Positions 54,941-60,900 of a stretch of 64,000 nucleotides of DNA are shown piece after piece. This DNA comes from Salticus scenicus (Eukaryota > Arthropoda > Arachnida > Araneae > Salticidae), in contig OZ005649.1 of NCBI GenBank assembly GCA_963930645.1, positions 75,003,626-75,067,625 on the forward strand, given 5' to 3'. A program made the translations under genes and the position numbers. Each line of letters begins with the position of its first letter. Position 1 is the stretch's first letter. The notes beneath the pieces were generated by a model, which worked only from the letters and a program-made list of their open reading frames with translations, was not told where the DNA came from and did no database searches.

Positions 54941-57900
54941 AAACCGTTCCAATATAATTCGATGCAAACGAAACCCAATTTTCTATACAAATATATGTAT
55001 GATTTTTCTGAAAATGACTTTTGTACTTATTTTGTAATGTTTTCTAACAGCAATGTTGAAATAAACATGGATTGTAGATCAATCGCATTATACACTTTCA
55101 AAATGTTGAAAGTTTGAATTTGTAGTTGAAACCAACAAAATCATTAGTACAGGGTACAAAATTTCCGCTCGCCATTGGTGAGTGGAATTTTTACTGTGGC
55201 GAGTAAAAATTTGGTCAAGTTATAGATAGAATTCTTACATGATAAGGTGACAGAAAACATTCTTTTTATAGATTTAAATATGGCAAAATTTTGCCATCTT
55301 ATAACCTCATATTTAACCTCTCCTTTTTCTCTTCTTTGAGTGTCGAGTCTGTGTGCGCGTTGCCTGACAATCGTCCCAGCCTGAGAAAGGAAAAATGCAT
55401 AAAAGTACACGCATAAAAGTTTTAATCTCTAGGCAGTTTCCTTTCTCCCACTGTGATTTCTTTAAGCAGAGTGAGAATAGACATGCAGAGAGCCTCTCTG
55501 CTAGGTACCCACAATCCAAGAGATAAAAACCTATTTTAGGAAGCTTACGGATTCCATTTTCATATAACAAGTGTCCGATTTTATATAATACAAATCAATG
55601 TTTATAAATAATGTTAATAATAATGTTAAAAAAACTATCGCTTATTTGGATATAGTCTACTGCTGAGCATAAAGGGTGCTTATTTGGTATTTTAAGAACA
55701 AACAAAATTAATGTAAAAGCAGAAAGGGAGGGGGGGGGGGCAATTAAATAAAGTGAAGGCACTTTTAAGATATATATATATATATTGTATATAAAAGTAA
55801 ATACACTAAAATGTTATTTAATATACATTTTAAAAATCAAATCTGTTGTTTTGCCAATTATGACCCCAAAACATTTCTACATCTGAAGATTAATGAAGCT
55901 TATCATGTTTGAAATTATAAAATATTTATTTTAATGTTCTCATTTCATATGTAAATTTCATGCATCTTAAATTAAGTCTCAGTGCATAGGAACTTTTATA
56001 TTCACTAAGAATAATCTCGCATCTGAGAAAGATTTTAAGAATGAAGTTGTCAGTTATGGTTTTAGTAATCCACTACACACTGAAAGTATCAAATATAGCA
56101 ATGAATCTAATTATGTATATCTATAATAATACACTAAAAAAGTTCTGCATGAAAATATGCTGTTTGCCAATTAACTAAATTTTGTGTTTAACACATTCGC
56201 TGCCACCAAAATTTATATATCCATCCTCAGAAGCCGAATTTAAAAAAAGTGTTTTAATGATTAAAAACGTTGGCTGCACAAAAAAAAAAATTTAAACACA
56301 AAATTTAAAAACCACGCACTGAAAATATAAAAATAATGCTTTACTAACGTGCCACAAAAACCTCATCGTTCAACCTCCAAATCCGAACTAAAACTAAAGC
56401 AGTTTACTTATCATACTCGATTGACGCCCCAGAGCGTCACCGGCATGGGAGGTAGCGCCATGCTGACGCGCCAGCGCGTCAGTGGCAGCGAATGTGTTAA
56501 AAGACTCTTTTTTAATTTCAAGATGTGCAAAATTCTTCAGATATGTATTAATTATTCTCGGTATTCAGCCAACTATTTATAACATTGCTTTATTTATTTA
56601 TTTATTTTTTTTTTTTAATGTTTTTAGAAATTGCAGAAATAGGAATTTCATAGTAAATATTAAATAATACATTGAGAAATTGAGAACTAAAAACTTTAAA
56701 ATATATCCTTAAAGTGTTTGAAATAAATGAAGGCGGTAAAAACTGATAAAACCCGTTACACCATTACACAGTAAGTATTATACCAACCCTGTGGCAGCTC
56801 GCACCACTAAAACGCTCTAGAGTGATCCCTGGCAGCAGGAGTTGTTTATATTTACTCAATGGCTACTTCCACCTCCTTCCATGACTTTGTGGTAAGATAT
56901 ATATTTATAGTTTTACTTTCTTAAAACTTACAATTAGTTTTTCATAAAATGTAATTACATGTTTCGTCTGTTATGAAGAACAAAAATATTGTCAAATATA
57001 AACAAACCAGTGTTTCCACTACAGTCACTTTTTATGCAAAATGATAGACAGTTATCCAAAATACGATAAATAAAGAACAAGATCACACATTTATACTAAA
57101 GAATTACATTAAATTCTATAATAATAATTAAAAAAAAAAAATCTTTCACAAAAGAGCCAATTCAGGATGAACTTTTTTCGAAAATATTGTGATTTCGGAC
57201 AAATTGTGAAAATAGTTTTTCAGTTACATAAATTTGGTAAGAAATGAAATTATAAACAAACTGTCACTAAACAGTGTGAGCAATCTATTATTGATAAATA
57301 ATGCAGGCCTTGAAAGTGGGTTTAATTTTTAAGGTGTATTTGTAAAATTAACTGCTATAGGGGAAAAAAAAGAAGAAAAAGAAATTTAAGTAAGAAAGCT
57401 TTTGATAAGTTTTATTTAGCTTATTTTTGGAATAGCTTTACTTTAAGGCGCCCATCGCTGTTGCTGATATACATTTCACTGAATGAGTCGATTACTGCAA
57501 ATCGACACTCTGAATCATTACAAAATATCAAAAACACATATTAAGAAAATAAATTATTGTTTCACTCTGGTGCTTGTTTTTGAAATTCACTGAAATGAAT
57601 TAAGCATATTTTAAAGATTAATAAAACATTTAAAACAGTAAAAGAAATTTGAGCTACTCCACCACAAAAAAAAATTCAGAGAGCTTTCAAGCTTTAACAC
57701 ATAAAATTCAGCATTATAAATGATGTATAACATAAAATAACTCGAAGATTTTCCCCAAATTTTCAAAATTACAGCCTTGCATGAATCTGAAAATGAATGA
57801 AAATCTGTACAGAAGCAATCACAAAACAAACAAAAAAAGAGTAAAATCACTGGATGCAGCTAATTCGTCATGCACGAATCTGAAAATTCGTGCTACAGCG

Positions 57901-60900
57901 ATCAGTATCCCAATATTAAAACCAAAACAATATCACTGGATACCTCTAATTTGTAGCATATGAATCAGAAAATGCATAAAAATCTGTACTGCAGCAGACA
58001 GTATCCCAACTGGATAACCCTAATTTGTACTGCATGAATCAGAAAATGGATAAAAAATCTGTACTACAGCGGTCACTATCCGGATATTAAAACCAAAAAT
58101 ATATCACTGGATACTACTAATTCATGGCATATGAATCTGAAAATGCATGAAAAAAATCTGTACAGAAGCAATCACAAAAAAAAATAAATAAAATCACTGG
58201 ATACAGCTAATTTGTCATGCACAAATCTCGAAATTCCTGCTCCATCGATCAGTATCCCGATATTAAAACCAAAACAATATCACTGGATACCCCTAATTCG
58301 TAGCACATGAATCAGAAAATGCAAAAAAAATCTGGGTACAACTTCGATATACACCCACAACGATATTTGGCGATTTTTCTTTGGTGCCGTTTTGAACGAT
58401 AACAATGTCGTTCTGGACTGTTTGCAATATAATATGGCAGCCTATATGTTGTTTATTTTAGATTTGTGATTTTATGTTTTATGATTTAGATTTAGTCATA
58501 ATCACCAAATATCGTTGTGGGTGTATATCGAAGTTGTTCCAAAATCAGTACTACAGCGGTCACTATCCCGATATTAAAACCAAAAAAACATCACTGGATA
58601 CTCCTAATTCCATACCTGCCAACATTTGAAAATGACAATTAGTAGCACACCAATTTTAAAAATGGATTGGACGGTTGGTTGGTTCATTTTTATCATGTAA
58701 CACACGAATCCTAAACAAATAAATGTGTGTATATTACCATATTTTCTTGGTGTGCATATGTGTGTATATTACCATATAATCCATGGGGTACTACTTTCAG
58801 CCCTGATGAAAAATTTTCCATATTCTAGACATCCGGCTTTTATTTGCCACAGCAATCCGGCCACATTATGTTAAATGATTTTTACCCCCTTCCCCCTCAG
58901 ATTAAATATTTTTAAAGTTATTATTTTTATCGAAATAATTTGCATTAGTGTTCATATATATAATGAAAGACTGTACTGTTTAAGAAATAAGCACGATTTA
59001 TGAAACCAGGAGTAAAATAATTTTATTCAAAATTCAGAATTACTCTTTTTACAGTTATTAAAATTCAGCAAAAATGCTAGCCAATCACTAAATATTTTTG
59101 TTGTGTGTTTAATTATGTGTATAATTAAAAAATATATAAATTATAATTATTGCAAAAAATTATAATCTTAGCATTGGGATAATTATTTTAAAAATTTAAA
59201 AATATAAATATTAAACACATTCAAAGGCGTTTGATCATCGATTGTTTGAGGGGGGGGGGGGGTAAAAAAAAAAGAGTGAGAAATATTGAACAATTCTACT
59301 TCTTTATAGGTTCTATCATCTAATAAAGTGAATTTAAAAAGAACATCGACATTTATGTTGCGGATGGAAAAAGATTAGGAATCCCATGGCACCGCAAGGC
59401 GTTTGCCGATTGTTAGGGGGTGGGATGGGGCGCGAGGGGGACACACAAAAAATACACGAATGAGAAATATGTAACAATTATATCTCTTTATACATTGTAG
59501 AATCTAATAAAGCTAGTTTAAAATGAAAATTGACATTTATGGAGTGGATGGAAACAGATTGAAAATCTCAAAGCAAAACATAGTCAGAAATGTTGCAGTT
59601 TTGGTGCTAGATAAAAATTCGTAATTTTGAGCCTGATTTTCGTAGCATCGTAGTTTACAGCCCAAATTCATAGCAACTACGAATTATTCATAGCAGTTGG
59701 CAGGTCTGTAATTCATGGCACATGAATCAGAAAATGCATGAAAATCTATACTGCATCAATTACAAGAATAAACTTTTTTCCCCCTAAATAATTCCATTTA
59801 TTAAAAAGTAAAATAAAATATTCCAGGTTCTCCTGGTAGCGTGGCAACCCTGTTGATATAAAGCAGTTTTCATACATTAGTTATATCCGTCAAAAACATT
59901 ATAAATGATTATTATGATACACAACTAAGACATTGAAATTCATTTAAAATTTAACAATATTCAGTTGTAATGTATTTTACAGTGCATACAACATTCCCCA
60001 ATTATCCCATTACATTAGACTTGTGATGTATCTAATTAAGGCTGTACATCAGTCAGATAGCTCCCTTTCTCCCTTCCCATGTTATTTGTATTGGATTTTT
60101 GTTGCTTCGTTTTACAAGGATGTAAAATTCACAAATAAAGTTTTTCGGATTATGTTTTTTGAAAAGAATAATACGGCTATTTTATTCCAATAAATAAATT
60201 TTTGACTCTAATCGAAGTATCTCTTAGTATCTCGATTAGTTAGGATCTATACGAAACATTTAAATTTATTTTTCCAAAAATTGCTAAGTTAAAAGGTGAG
60301 ATATTACCAGTAACAACATAATAATAGTAATTTTAAACATAATAATAAATTCGAAAACTTGTTTAATTATCATATTACAGAAAACTGAGTAGCATTTTGC
60401 GAAAAAAGCAACTACAAAATATGAAAACACTGGTTTGTTTACATATAACAATACTTTCGGCCATCAGACGAAGCCTATAATTACATATACGTAAAATTAA
60501 GTTAAAAAATATAAGCAAGTTTTAAGAATATAAAATTATAAAACACTTACCACTAAATCATGAAAAAAAAAAAAAAAAAAAGGTTTAGTCCCTTTCCAAC
60601 TTAAACTGCGAGCATAAAAGTAACATAACTTTTCCTATCAACAAATTAAACAAACAACGCGGGCACGTTGAGATACAGTGCAAGCAATTAGCTTAGCGTC
60701 TACAGGATGTACGCATCCGGATGATGTGCGCATGCGCGCCAAAGACCATGGACCATGGTATAAATTCTTGTTCATGAGTGCTTTAAACTTTTTCGCTTTA
60801 ATAAAGTTTTAATTTATTATGAATAACGATGAAATAGAATATTTATAATTAAAAAATACTTCGTTTATTTTAAATATTATCTAAATACGTTATTGACGAA

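Noticed and set aside
55144..55570. Two overlapping minus-strand frames of 85-88 residues
   Set aside because: No recognisable domain and mutually overlapping in different phases; possibly a decayed repeat.
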